Assembly: GCF_002205635.1 (NCBI RefSeq)
Contig: NZ_NISJ01000001.1
Location: 1 to 64,000, forward strand
Direction: 5' to 3'
Source: Sphingopyxis witflariensis
Lineage (GTDB): Bacteria; Pseudomonadota; Alphaproteobacteria; Sphingomonadales; Sphingomonadaceae
Length of the DNA stretch: 64,000 bases
This document shows, one piece after another, positions 6,657 to 14,634 of the stretch. The translations under genes and the position numbers were made by a program. Numbering within the stretch: the first letter of the stretch is position 1; every line of letters starts with the position of its first letter. A model generated the notes under the pieces. The model saw only the letters and a list, made by a program, of their open reading frames with translations, was not told the origin of the DNA and searched no databases.

Positions 6657-7608
6657 AAGCGGGGCGCTGATCGCCGGGGCCATGCTGCTGCTCGGCGGCT
6701 GTGCGCGTGTTGACGGCAAGCGTGAGGCAGGACCGGTTCCGGTGACGAATGGCGTTGTCGACGGCGCCGCCACGCTTGGCGCGCCCTTCACGATCGGCGG
6801 CGTCACTTACACCCCCGCAGATATCCCTGATTATGACGATGTCGGCTATGCGGGTTTATATGGCGACGAACGCGCCGGGCAGCCGACCGCGATTGATGAG
6901 AGCTTCGATCCCGCGGGGATCAGCGCCGCGCACAAGACCCTGCCGTTGCCGAGCTATGTCGAAGTGACTGCGCTCGATACCGGACGGACGATATTGGTGC
7001 GCGTCAACGATCGCGGGCCGATGGTCAATGATCGGCTGATCGACCTGTCGCGCGGCGCAGCCGAACAGTTGGGACTCACCGGCGAGGTTGCCGCCGTGCG
7101 TGTACGCCGGACCAACCCGCCCGCGTCCGAAAAGGCGCAACTGCGCGCGGGTAAGCCCGCGACGGAACGGATCGCGACGCCGGATTCGCTGCTCGCCATC
7201 CTGCGCAACAAGATGAAAGCGCTGCCCGTTCCCGCGAAAGCGCCGACTGCCGCTGTCACGGCGCAACCTGCGGCCCCGATTGCGTCGGGGAATATCAAGC
7301 CCGGTGCCGATCGCTTCGTCATCGAAGGATCGGGCCCCAAACCCGCACCAGCGATCAAACCAGCCGCACCGCCCACCGCAAAGCCCGCGCCCGCCTCCAC
7401 CGGCAGCCATATCGTTCAGGTCGCGGCGTTCAGCAGCGAGGCCCGCGCCAACGCCGCCGCCAAATCGGTCGGCGGTACGGTGACCAAGGCGGGCAATTTG
7501 TGGCGCGTGCGCATCGGCCCGTTCGTCAGCGACGCCGACGCGCGGGCCGCGCTCGGCAAGGCGAAAGTCAAGGGGTTCGGCGACGCTGTGATCATGCGCG
7601 ACCGGTGA
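6640..7608 (+). CDS. rlpA: RlpA septal lytic transglycosylase, lipoprotein with SPOR domain
   Basis: A 322-aa lipoprotein. The start at ATG 6640 gives a short signal ending LLLGGC (lipobox). The double-psi beta-barrel of RlpA follows (about residues 85-165), with LPSYVEVTALDTGRTILVRV and NDRGPMVNDRLIDLSRGAAE, which contains the conserved Asp-Arg-Gly-Pro loop. A Pro/Ala-rich linker leads to a C-terminal SPOR domain (about 250-322; HIVQVAAFSSEARANAAAKS), which binds denuded septal glycan. RlpA trims such strands at division. The start overlaps the upstream gene by 17 bp. Confidence 0.9.
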   Translation: MKSIVKSGALIAGAMLLLGGCARVDGKREAGPVPVTNGVVDGAATLGAPFTIGGVTYTPADIPDYDDVGYAGLYGDERAGQPTAIDESFDPAGISAAHKTLPLPSYVEVTALDTGRTILVRVNDRGPMVNDRLIDLSRGAAEQLGLTGEVAAVRVRRTNPPASEKAQLRAGKPATERIATPDSLLAILRNKMKALPVPAKAPTAAVTAQPAAPIASGNIKPGADRFVIEGSGPKPAPAIKPAAPPTAKPAPASTGSHIVQVAAFSSEARANAAAKSVGGTVTKAGNLWRVRIGPFVSDADARAALGKAKVKGFGDAVIMRDR

Positions 7609-7619
7609 CGATCCGGCGC

Positions 7620-8843
7620 ATGCGGCACACGAACATCATGATGAAGGGCGGGGCGGCGGCACTCGCCGCGCTGGCGCTTGCCGCCGCGCTGCCCGCAGCA
7701 TCGGCGGGCAGCAAGAAAGGCGCTCCCGCACCGGTCAGCCGCCCGCTCTATATCACCCAGGCGCCGATCGTGATGCTGAAGGACCTCGATTCGGGCGCGA
7801 TCCTCTTCTCGCGCGGCGCCGACAAGCGCTTTGCACCCGCTTCGATGGCGAAGGTGATGACCGCCTATGTCGTGCTCGACCTGATCAAGAAGGGCGAATT
7901 GTCGCGCGACAAGCCATTCACGATGACCGAGGCGATCTGGAAGAAATGGAACGGCAGCCGCGGCGGGTCGACGATGTTCCTGCGCCCCGGCGAGAAAGTG
8001 ACGGTCGACGAGCTGCTCAAGGGGCTGATCACCGTTTCGGGCAATGACGCAGCGGCGCTCCTCGCGGTCGGGATCGACGGCAGCGAAGAGGAATTCGTCA
8101 AGCGAATGAATGTTGTATCGAGCAAGATTGGTATGGCGTCGAGCCGGTTCGGCAATCCCGCCGGCTGGCCCGATGGCGGGGTGACCAAGGTCAGCGCCGC
8201 CGACCTCATCACGCTCGCCGACCGGCTGATCCGCGACCATCCGGGTGGATATGCCCGTTATTTCTCGATCCCCAAGCTCCAGCACGGCAAGGCGCCGGGC
8301 GGCGAACCGATCGTCCAGTCGAACCGCAATCCGATCTTGGGCCGCTTCGTCGGTGCCGATGGCCTCAAAACCGGGCACACGGCCGAGGCGGGCTATTGCT
8401 TCCTCGGCTCGGCGAAACGCGATGGGCGCCGCCTGATCATGGTGGTCGCCGGCATGGGCAGCGAAAAATCGCGCCGCGACGAGGCCGAACGGTTGATGAC
8501 CTGGGGTTTCGAACAATGGGAGGGGCGCGAACTTGTCCCCGCAGGCGCCAGCCTTGGCCGCATCGATGTAGGGAAGGGTGCTGCGCCGACCGTCGCCGCC
8601 GAAACCGGCATGGCGGTCCGCATGACGGTTCCCAAGGGCTATGCCGGCGGCTATCGCGCCGTCATGCGCACCCAAGCTCCGCTATCCGCGCCGGTCGTAC
8701 GCGGAACACCGATCGCCGATCTGATCGTCACCCCCGACGGCTTGCCGCCACAGACGACGCCTTTGCTCGCCGCGGCCGATGTCGGCGCGGGCGGCGGGTG
8801 GGCGCGAACGCGCACCGGATTTTACCGGCTGACCGGCCTGTGA
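7620..8843 (+). CDS. D-alanyl-D-alanine carboxypeptidase, PBP5/6 type (S11)
   Basis: A 407-aa periplasmic enzyme that removes the terminal D-Ala of peptidoglycan stem peptides. A signal peptide follows ATG 7620. The penicillin-binding motifs are all present: SMAK (S-x-x-K), SGN in ITVSGNDAAALLAVG, and KTG in DGLKTGHTAEAG. After about residue 290 a PBP5 C-terminal beta-domain follows. The start lies 11 bp after the rlpA stop. The TGA overlaps the GTG of tmk. Upstream in-frame starts run into rlpA and lack a signal sequence. Confidence 0.92.
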   Translation: MRHTNIMMKGGAAALAALALAAALPAASAGSKKGAPAPVSRPLYITQAPIVMLKDLDSGAILFSRGADKRFAPASMAKVMTAYVVLDLIKKGELSRDKPFTMTEAIWKKWNGSRGGSTMFLRPGEKVTVDELLKGLITVSGNDAAALLAVGIDGSEEEFVKRMNVVSSKIGMASSRFGNPAGWPDGGVTKVSAADLITLADRLIRDHPGGYARYFSIPKLQHGKAPGGEPIVQSNRNPILGRFVGADGLKTGHTAEAGYCFLGSAKRDGRRLIMVVAGMGSEKSRRDEAERLMTWGFEQWEGRELVPAGASLGRIDVGKGAAPTVAAETGMAVRMTVPKGYAGGYRAVMRTQAPLSAPVVRGTPIADLIVTPDGLPPQTTPLLAAADVGAGGGWARTRTGFYRLTGL

Positions 8844-9466
8844 GCGGGCGTTTCATCACGCTCGAGGGTGGCGAAGGGGTCGGGAAATCAACCCAGATTC
8901 GCGCACTCGCCGCAGCGCTCGCCGCGTATGGCATCGAGGTTGTCGCGACGCGCGAGCCCGGCGGCAGCGCAGGCGCTGAAGCGATCCGCACGCTATTGAT
9001 GGAGGGCGCCGACGATCGCTGGGACGCGCGCAGCGAGGCCCTGCTCTTCGCCGCCGCACGCGCCGACCATGTCGCGCGGACGATCCGCCCGGCGCTGGAG
9101 CGCGGCGCTTGGGTGATCTGCGACCGCTTCGTCGATTCGACCCGCGCCTATCAGGGCGGCGGCGGCGGCATCACCGACGCCGACATCATGGCGCTCCACG
9201 GTTTCGGCTCGCAGGGTCTGCTCCCCGACCGCACCTTCCTGCTGACCGTGAGCGCCAACGAGGCCGCGCGGCGGCTGTCGGCGCGCGATGCCGACGGTGC
9301 CGACCGGATGGGTAGCAAGCCCGCCGACTATCAGGCGCGCCTCGCCGCGCGCTTCGTCGATATGGCGGCGTCCGAGCCGGATCGCTGGCGCGTCATCGAC
9401 GCCGATGCGCCCGCCGATACCGTGACGGCAACGATCCTCGCCGAACTCGCCGGGTGGCTGCCATGA
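8840..9466 (+). CDS. tmk: Thymidylate kinase
   Basis: A 208-aa enzyme phosphorylating dTMP to dTDP. GTG 8840 gives MSGRFITLEGGEGVGKSTQ with the P-loop GGEGVGKS. The DR(x) motif is in TREPGG, and CDRFVDSTRAYQGGG carries the substrate-binding block. GTGA overlap with the carboxypeptidase and ATGA overlap with holB tie it to both neighbours; tmk-holB coupling is common in bacteria. Length fits the family. Confidence 0.95.
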   Translation: MSGRFITLEGGEGVGKSTQIRALAAALAAYGIEVVATREPGGSAGAEAIRTLLMEGADDRWDARSEALLFAAARADHVARTIRPALERGAWVICDRFVDSTRAYQGGGGGITDADIMALHGFGSQGLLPDRTFLLTVSANEAARRLSARDADGADRMGSKPADYQARLAARFVDMAASEPDRWRVIDADAPADTVTATILAELAGWLP

Positions 9467-10431
9467 TCGGACATCAGGACGCGACCAGCGCCTTTCTGGA
9501 GGCGTGGCAGGGCGGGCGGCTTCATCACGCCTGGCTGCTCGCCGGGCCGCAGGGGATGGGGAAGGGGGCCTTCGCCGCGCGCGTCGCGCGTTTCCTCGTC
9601 ACCCATGGCAGGGCCGGCGGCGGGCAGGCGGTTGCGCTCGACGATGTCGGCGATGGCGCTGCGGCGCGGCTCGTCGATGCGGGCAATCATCCTGAAATCC
9701 TGTCGCTGACGCGCCAGCCGAAGGACAAGAGCAAGGACCTCGCGCGCAACATCACGATCGATCAGGTGCGCCAGATGATCCGCCGCCTGCACCTGTCGCT
9801 ATCTCTCGGTGACTGGCGCGTAATCATTGTCGATGCGGTCGACGATCTCGAGAATGACGGCGCCAACGCGCTGCTCAAGACGCTCGAGGAACCCCCGGCG
9901 CAGACCCTGTTCCTGCTCGTCAGCCATTCGCCGGGGCGGCTGCTGCCGACGATCCGGTCGCGGTGCAGAACCTTGCGTTTTCAACCTGTTGCCACTGACG
10001 TCATGACGACATGGCTGCACGAATTGCGCCCGATGCTCGAGATGCCCGAAGTGCGCGCGATCGCTGCGGCGTCGGGCGGAGTTCCGGGCAAGGCGATCGC
10101 GCTGATCGACAGCGACGTCGCTGTGATGGAAAAGAAATTGCGCGCGATCGCGGCCGGCGGCGACCCCGGAAACCGGCTGCGCGAAGCGCTGGCGCGCGAA
10201 GTCAGTGGCGTCGCCAACCGCACGCGGCTCGAACTCGTCATCGACATCGTTCCCGGCCTGCTCGCCGAACTGGCGCGCGAACGGCCGGTGGCGGAGATCG
10301 GGCCGATACTCGCACAATGGGACCGGGTACAGCGCACTGTCCGCGATGCGGTGCGCGGATCCTATGACGGCGCGATGGTCGGTTTCGAGATCGGCAACTG
10401 CCTGGCCGAACTCGCGCCGCGAACGAGATAG
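9463..10431 (+). CDS. holB: DNA polymerase III delta' subunit
   Basis: A 322-aa clamp-loader subunit. From ATG 9463 it opens MIGHQDATSAFLEAWQGGRL. The AAA+ core shows a P-loop-like GPQGMGKG, the ITIDQVRQMIRRLHLS stretch, LLKTLEEPP (near residue 145) and the SRC motif in IRSRCRTLRF as arginine-finger region. It assembles with delta, tau/gamma to load the sliding clamp. The start codon overlaps the tmk stop. The frame could also begin at GTG 9454, three codons earlier. Confidence 0.9.
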   Translation: MIGHQDATSAFLEAWQGGRLHHAWLLAGPQGMGKGAFAARVARFLVTHGRAGGGQAVALDDVGDGAAARLVDAGNHPEILSLTRQPKDKSKDLARNITIDQVRQMIRRLHLSLSLGDWRVIIVDAVDDLENDGANALLKTLEEPPAQTLFLLVSHSPGRLLPTIRSRCRTLRFQPVATDVMTTWLHELRPMLEMPEVRAIAAASGGVPGKAIALIDSDVAVMEKKLRAIAAGGDPGNRLREALAREVSGVANRTRLELVIDIVPGLLAELARERPVAEIGPILAQWDRVQRTVRDAVRGSYDGAMVGFEIGNCLAELAPRTR

Positions 10432-10481
10432 CGCCGCCTTCGCGGGGGCGACGATATACTTCCCCTCGCGCGCGCCAGCGG

Positions 10482-10487
10482 CTAAGG
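10482..10487 (+). promoter_or_regulatory. CTAAGG -10-like box directly before metG
   Basis: The box lies in GGCTAAGGCGC, eight bases upstream of ATG 10495. This resembles the GCTANAWC -10 element of alphaproteobacterial housekeeping promoters. If used, transcription would start at or within a few bases of the ATG, giving a leaderless mRNA, in line with the absence of a ribosome site. No clear -35 match is seen. Confidence 0.4.
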
Positions 10488-10494
10488 CGCGCGC

Positions 10495-12069
10495 ATGTCT
10501 GACCCATATTATATCACCACCGCCATCAGCTATCCCAACGGCCGTCCGCACATCGGCCATGCTTATGAGGCGATCGCCACCGACGTCATGGCGCGGTTCC
10601 AGCGCGCGCGCGGCCGCGACGTCCGCCTGATCACCGGCACCGACGAACATGGGCTGAAGATGGTCCAGACGGCGCGCGCGGCGGGCCGCGAAACGCTCGA
10701 TTTCGCTGATGAAATATCCGGATATTTCCGTGCGATGTGCGATGGGCTGAATATCAGCTATGATAATTTCATGCGCACTTCCAGCCCCGCGCATCACGCC
10801 GCATCGCAGGCGCTGTGGCGCGCGATGGAGGCAAAGGGCGACCTGTATCTCGACCGCTATGAAGGCTGGTATTCGGTCCGCGACGAGGCGTTTTACGACG
10901 AAAGCGAACTCACCGACGGTGAAGGCGGCGTTCGCCTGTCGCCGCAGGGCACCCCGGTCGAGTGGACCGCAGAGGAAACCTGGTTCTTCCGCCTGTCGGC
11001 CTATCAGGACAAGTTGCTCGCGCTCTATGCCGAACAGCCGGATTTCATGCGCCCCGACAGCCGCCGCAACGAGGTGCTGCGCTTTGTTGAGGGCGGGCTG
11101 AAAGACCTCAGCGTCTCGCGCACCAGCTTCGACTGGGGCGTGCCGGTTCCGGGCAGCCCTGGGCATGTGATGTATGTGTGGGTCGATGCGCTCACCACCT
11201 ATTTGTCGGGCATCGGTTATCCCGATCTCGAGGGCGATTTCGCGCGCTTCTGGCCCGCCGACATTCACATGATCGGCAAGGATATCGTGCGATTTCATAC
11301 GGTTTACTGGCCTGCCTTCCTGATGAGTGCCGATTTGCCGCTGCCCAAACAAATCTTCGGCCACGGCTTCCTGCTCAACCGCGGCGAGAAAATGTCGAAG
11401 TCGCTCGGCAATGTCGTCGATCCGATGGCGCTCGCCGAACAGTTCGGCGTCGACCCGATGCGCTATTATCTGCTCCGCGAAGTCAGCTTCGGGCAGGATG
11501 GCACCTTCTCCGCCGAGGCGATCGTCCGTGCGACCAATGCCGATCTCGCCAACAGCTTCGGCAATCTGGCGCAGCGCAGTTTGTCGATGATTTTCAAGAA
11601 TTTGGATGGCACTTTATCGGCCGATTATACGCCAGCGCAGGATGATATTGACCTGCTCGCCGACGTTGGCGACATGGCTACGGTTCGCCTGCCGCGCGAA
11701 TTCGAGCAGCTCGCTTTCTCGCTGGGGATCGAGGATTGGCTGCGCGCGGTGTTCGCGTGCAACCAATATGTCGACACACAGGCGCCGTGGGCGCTGCGCA
11801 AGACCGACCCGGACCGGATGCGCGCGGTGCTGATGACCTTGTTCCAGGTCGTCCGCACGCTCGCGATCGCGATCCGCCCCGTCGTGCCGGCGGCGGCCGA
11901 CAAATTGCTCGATCAAATGGGGATCGCCGCCGATGCGCGCGATTATGAGGCGCTGGCTGACAATGACTGGTTCGCGAAGCTCGCGGCGAGCGACTTCGTG
12001 GTCGGCCAGCCGGTGCCGATCTTCCCGCGCCTCGAACTGCCCGAAGGGGAAGGGGAGGACGCCACCTGA
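10495..12069 (+). CDS. metG: Methionyl-tRNA synthetase
   Basis: A 524-aa class I synthetase charging tRNA-Met. The HIGH-type motif is in NGRPHIGHAYEA near residue 20, and KMSKS is in GEKMSKSLGN near residue 300. There is no C-terminal EMAP/tRNA-binding domain, and no zinc-knuckle cysteines of the long E. coli type are seen, so it is the short alphaproteobacterial form. It is separated from holB by 63 bp containing a promoter-like box. Its stop overlaps the tatD start by one base. Confidence 0.96.
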   Translation: MSDPYYITTAISYPNGRPHIGHAYEAIATDVMARFQRARGRDVRLITGTDEHGLKMVQTARAAGRETLDFADEISGYFRAMCDGLNISYDNFMRTSSPAHHAASQALWRAMEAKGDLYLDRYEGWYSVRDEAFYDESELTDGEGGVRLSPQGTPVEWTAEETWFFRLSAYQDKLLALYAEQPDFMRPDSRRNEVLRFVEGGLKDLSVSRTSFDWGVPVPGSPGHVMYVWVDALTTYLSGIGYPDLEGDFARFWPADIHMIGKDIVRFHTVYWPAFLMSADLPLPKQIFGHGFLLNRGEKMSKSLGNVVDPMALAEQFGVDPMRYYLLREVSFGQDGTFSAEAIVRATNADLANSFGNLAQRSLSMIFKNLDGTLSADYTPAQDDIDLLADVGDMATVRLPREFEQLAFSLGIEDWLRAVFACNQYVDTQAPWALRKTDPDRMRAVLMTLFQVVRTLAIAIRPVVPAAADKLLDQMGIAADARDYEALADNDWFAKLAASDFVVGQPVPIFPRLELPEGEGEDAT

Positions 12070-12845
12070 TGCTCGTCGATTCGCACTGCCACCTCAATTA
12101 CAAGGGCCTGGCCGAACAGCAGGATGAGGTGCTGGCGCGCGCACGCGAGCGCGGCGTCACCGCGATGCTCAACATCGCGACGCGCGAAAGCGAATGGGAC
12201 GATGTGCTGGCCGCGGCCGAAGCGAACACCGATGTCTGGGCGAGTGTCGGTATCCATCCGCACGATGCCGACCAGCATCCCGATATCGACACCGAGAAGC
12301 TCGTCGAACGCGCCGCGCACCCGCGCGTGATCGGGATCGGCGAAACCGGGCTCGACTATTATTACGACAAGAGCGACCGTGTGCGGCAGCAGGACAGTTT
12401 CCGCCGCCATATCCATGCGTCACAGCAAACGGGGCTTCCGATCATCGTCCACACCCGCGATGCCGAGGAAGATACGCTGGCGCTGCTCGGCGAAGAGATG
12501 GGCAGGGCGAGTTTCCCCGGCGTGATCCATTGCTTCACCGCGAGCGACGATTTCGCGCGCAAGGCGCTCGACCTCGGGCTTTATATCTCGATTTCGGGGA
12601 TCGTGACCTTCAAGAACGCCGCCGAGCTTCAGGCGACCGCGAAATGGCTACCGCAGGAGCGGCTGCTGATCGAAACCGATTCCCCCTTCCTCGCCCCGGT
12701 GCCGCACCGCGGCAAGACCGGTGAGCCGGCGTTCGTCGCCGACACGCTGGCGTTTCTCGCCAACTTGCGCGGCGAGGAGAAAGATGCGCTCGCAGAAGCA
12801 ACAAGCGCCAATTTCTACACTCTTTTCAACAAGGCGGCGGCATGA
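12069..12845 (+). CDS. tatD: TatD-family metal-dependent hydrolase
   Basis: A 258-aa TIM-barrel hydrolase of the TatD family (DNase/phosphoesterase activities are reported for members). MLVDSHCHLNY contains the first metal-binding His pair; VGIHPHDAD, GIGETGLDYYYD, PIIVHTRDAEED, VIHCFTAS and ETDSPFLAP are the successive family motifs. ATG 12069 shares a base with the metG stop. The order metG-tatD-metallohydrolase is common in alphaproteobacteria. Confidence 0.92.
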   Translation: MLVDSHCHLNYKGLAEQQDEVLARARERGVTAMLNIATRESEWDDVLAAAEANTDVWASVGIHPHDADQHPDIDTEKLVERAAHPRVIGIGETGLDYYYDKSDRVRQQDSFRRHIHASQQTGLPIIVHTRDAEEDTLALLGEEMGRASFPGVIHCFTASDDFARKALDLGLYISISGIVTFKNAAELQATAKWLPQERLLIETDSPFLAPVPHRGKTGEPAFVADTLAFLANLRGEEKDALAEATSANFYTLFNKAAA

Positions 12846-12858
12846 CGTCATATAGCGC

Positions 12859-13623
12859 ATGAAGGTCCGCATCCTCGGCTGCGGCACCTCTTCGGGCGTT
12901 CCACGCATCGGCAATGACTGGGGTCAGTGCGACCCCGACAATCCGCGCAATCTGCGCAGCCGCGCCTCGATCCTGATCTCGCTCGGCGGTTTTCGGATTC
13001 TCGTCGACACCAGCCCCGACATGCGCCTGCAATTGCTCGATGCCGAGGTGGGTGAGGTCGATGCCGTCATCTGGACCCACGAGCATGCCGATCATTGCCA
13101 CGGGCTCGACGACCTGCGCCAGATTATGCATTTGCGCCGTTCGGCGGTGCCCGCCTATGCCCGCGACCATGTGCTCGATATCCTGAAATGGCGCTTCACC
13201 TATGCCTTTGCCGGCAACGCAGGCTATCCTGCGTCGGTTGATCCGATCGAATTGATGGATCATCAATCGATTGGTCCCATTGAAGTGTCGGCGATCGAAA
13301 TGCCGCACGGACCGATCAAAGCGACCGGACTGATCTTCAGCGACGGTGCGCACAAGATAGCCTATGCGACTGATTTTTCGAAGTTTACTGATGAAATGGT
13401 CGAGTTTTTCCAGGGCGTCGACCTGTTCGTAATCGATTCATTGCGCCGCTATCCGCACCCGACGCATCCGCATCTGGCGATGTCGCTCGCAGGCCTCGAA
13501 AAAGTCGGGAACCCGCGTGCGATCATCACCCACATGGACAATACGATGGATTATGACGATCTGGCGGACGAATTGCCGCCGGGCGTCGAACCGGGTTATG
13601 ACGGGCTGGAGGTGCAGTTATGA
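12859..13623 (+). CDS. MBL-fold metallohydrolase, PhnP-like
   Basis: A 254-aa metallo-beta-lactamase-fold phosphodiesterase. It opens MKVRILGCGTSSGVPRIGND. The THEHADHCHG metal motif lies near residue 75, and further ligands are in EMPHGP and ITHMDNTMDY. A PhnP-type enzyme hydrolyses cyclic ribose phosphates, but no C-P lyase genes are nearby, so the true substrate is unknown. It follows tatD by 13 bp and overlaps the next small gene by ATGA. Confidence 0.85.
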   Translation: MKVRILGCGTSSGVPRIGNDWGQCDPDNPRNLRSRASILISLGGFRILVDTSPDMRLQLLDAEVGEVDAVIWTHEHADHCHGLDDLRQIMHLRRSAVPAYARDHVLDILKWRFTYAFAGNAGYPASVDPIELMDHQSIGPIEVSAIEMPHGPIKATGLIFSDGAHKIAYATDFSKFTDEMVEFFQGVDLFVIDSLRRYPHPTHPHLAMSLAGLEKVGNPRAIITHMDNTMDYDDLADELPPGVEPGYDGLEVQL

Positions 13624-13796
13624 ATGGTGACACCGCGGTCGAAATGATCTGGTTCGCTGGCGCGTTCGCGCTGGTGCTGAGTTCGCTGCTCGCGCGGCGG
13701 CTTCCGATGAAAGACTGGATGAAGATGGCGCTCGCGTGGACCGCAATCTTCGGGCTCGTATTTCTGGTCATCCGGACCTGGCAAATATTTGCATGA
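13620..13796 (+). CDS. Small two-helix membrane protein (58 aa)
   Basis: ATG 13620 overlaps the hydrolase stop (ATGA). The 58-aa product has two hydrophobic segments, MIWFAGAFALVLSSLLA and ALAWTAIFGLVFLVI, joined by a basic loop (RRLPMKDWMK). This resembles the N-terminal membrane part found in some sphingomonad TIGR02281-type aspartic proteases, but here no protease domain follows, so it stands alone. Function unknown. Confidence 0.6.
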   Translation: MNGDTAVEMIWFAGAFALVLSSLLARRLPMKDWMKMALAWTAIFGLVFLVIRTWQIFA

Positions 13797-13835
13797 GGCG
13801 AGAGGTTTTTCGGCTCGTGCACATAATAATTTAAC

Positions 13836-13849
13836 ATAATATATATTAT
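13836..13849. repeat. AT-only 14-bp perfect palindrome before mazG
   Basis: ATAATATATATTAT reads the same on both strands and lies within an AT-rich block (13821-13857) just upstream of mazG ATG 13861, in a genome of otherwise high GC. It could be an operator, a promoter -10 region, or an easily melted site. No ribosome site is visible for mazG. Confidence 0.5.
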
Positions 13850-13860
13850 CGGATAATCCT

Positions 13861-14634
13861 ATGTCCAACGGCGTCCCGCAATCCCCCATTGATCGCCTGC
13901 GCGCGATCATGCGCCAGTTGCGCAATCCCGATGGCGGCTGCGAATGGGATCTCGCCCAGAATTTCGAAACGATCGCTCCCTATACGATCGAGGAAGCCTA
14001 TGAGGTCGCCGATGCGATCGCCAGCGGCCAGCCCGACGCCATCTGTGACGAGCTTGGCGACCTGTTGCTTCAGGTCGTCTTCCACAGCCAAATCGCGACC
14101 GACCACGGCTTGTTTGGCTTCGACGATGTGGCCACCGCGATCAGCGACAAGATGGAGCGCCGCCACCCGCATATCTTCGGTGAAGCCAAAACCAACGACG
14201 TTCGGGTGCAATGGGAACAAATCAAGGCTGCCGAACGCGACGTCGATGGCCCGGCGAGCGCGCTCGCCGGCGTTGCATTGTCGCTGCCCGCGCTGCTCCG
14301 CGCGCAGAAACTGCAATCGCGCGCCGCGCGCGTCGGTTTCGATTGGCCCGACGTCGAAGGCCCTAGAGGCAAGATCGTTGAGGAACTGGCCGAAGTAGAA
14401 GCCGCCGCCAACGAACAGGAACGCACCGAAGAAATCGGCGACCTGCTGTTCGCGGTGGTCAATTACGCACGCCATCTCGGCGTCGATGCCGAAGGCGCAC
14501 TCCGCGCTGCCAGCGACAAATTCGCACGCCGATTCCAGAGTATAGAAGATCGCGTTGGCGGAAATCTGACCGGACTGTCGCTCGATGCGCTGGAAGCGCA
14601 TTGGCAAGCGGTCAAAGCGTCGGAGCGGAACTAG
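13861..14634 (+). CDS. mazG: Nucleoside triphosphate pyrophosphohydrolase MazG
   Basis: A 257-aa tandem MazG protein that hydrolyses (d)NTPs to monophosphates. The first domain includes LRAIMRQLRNPDGGCEWDLA and the metal-binding EEAYEVADAI and DELGDLLLQVVFHSQIA. A second, similar block follows (KIVEELAEVEAA; EEIGDLLFAVVNYARHLG). Length matches the two-domain family. Its end overlaps the convergent hflX end by 23 bp, so the two transcripts would be antisense there. Confidence 0.95.
   Translation: MSNGVPQSPIDRLRAIMRQLRNPDGGCEWDLAQNFETIAPYTIEEAYEVADAIASGQPDAICDELGDLLLQVVFHSQIATDHGLFGFDDVATAISDKMERRHPHIFGEAKTNDVRVQWEQIKAAERDVDGPASALAGVALSLPALLRAQKLQSRAARVGFDWPDVEGPRGKIVEELAEVEAAANEQERTEEIGDLLFAVVNYARHLGVDAEGALRAASDKFARRFQSIEDRVGGNLTGLSLDALEAHWQAVKASERN

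Noticed and set aside
5346..6806. Long minus-strand frame of 486 codons opposite the lytic transglycosylase
   Set aside because: It is antisense to a clearly conserved gene and covers the tRNA-Ser; its product is Arg/Ala/Gly-rich without any domain.
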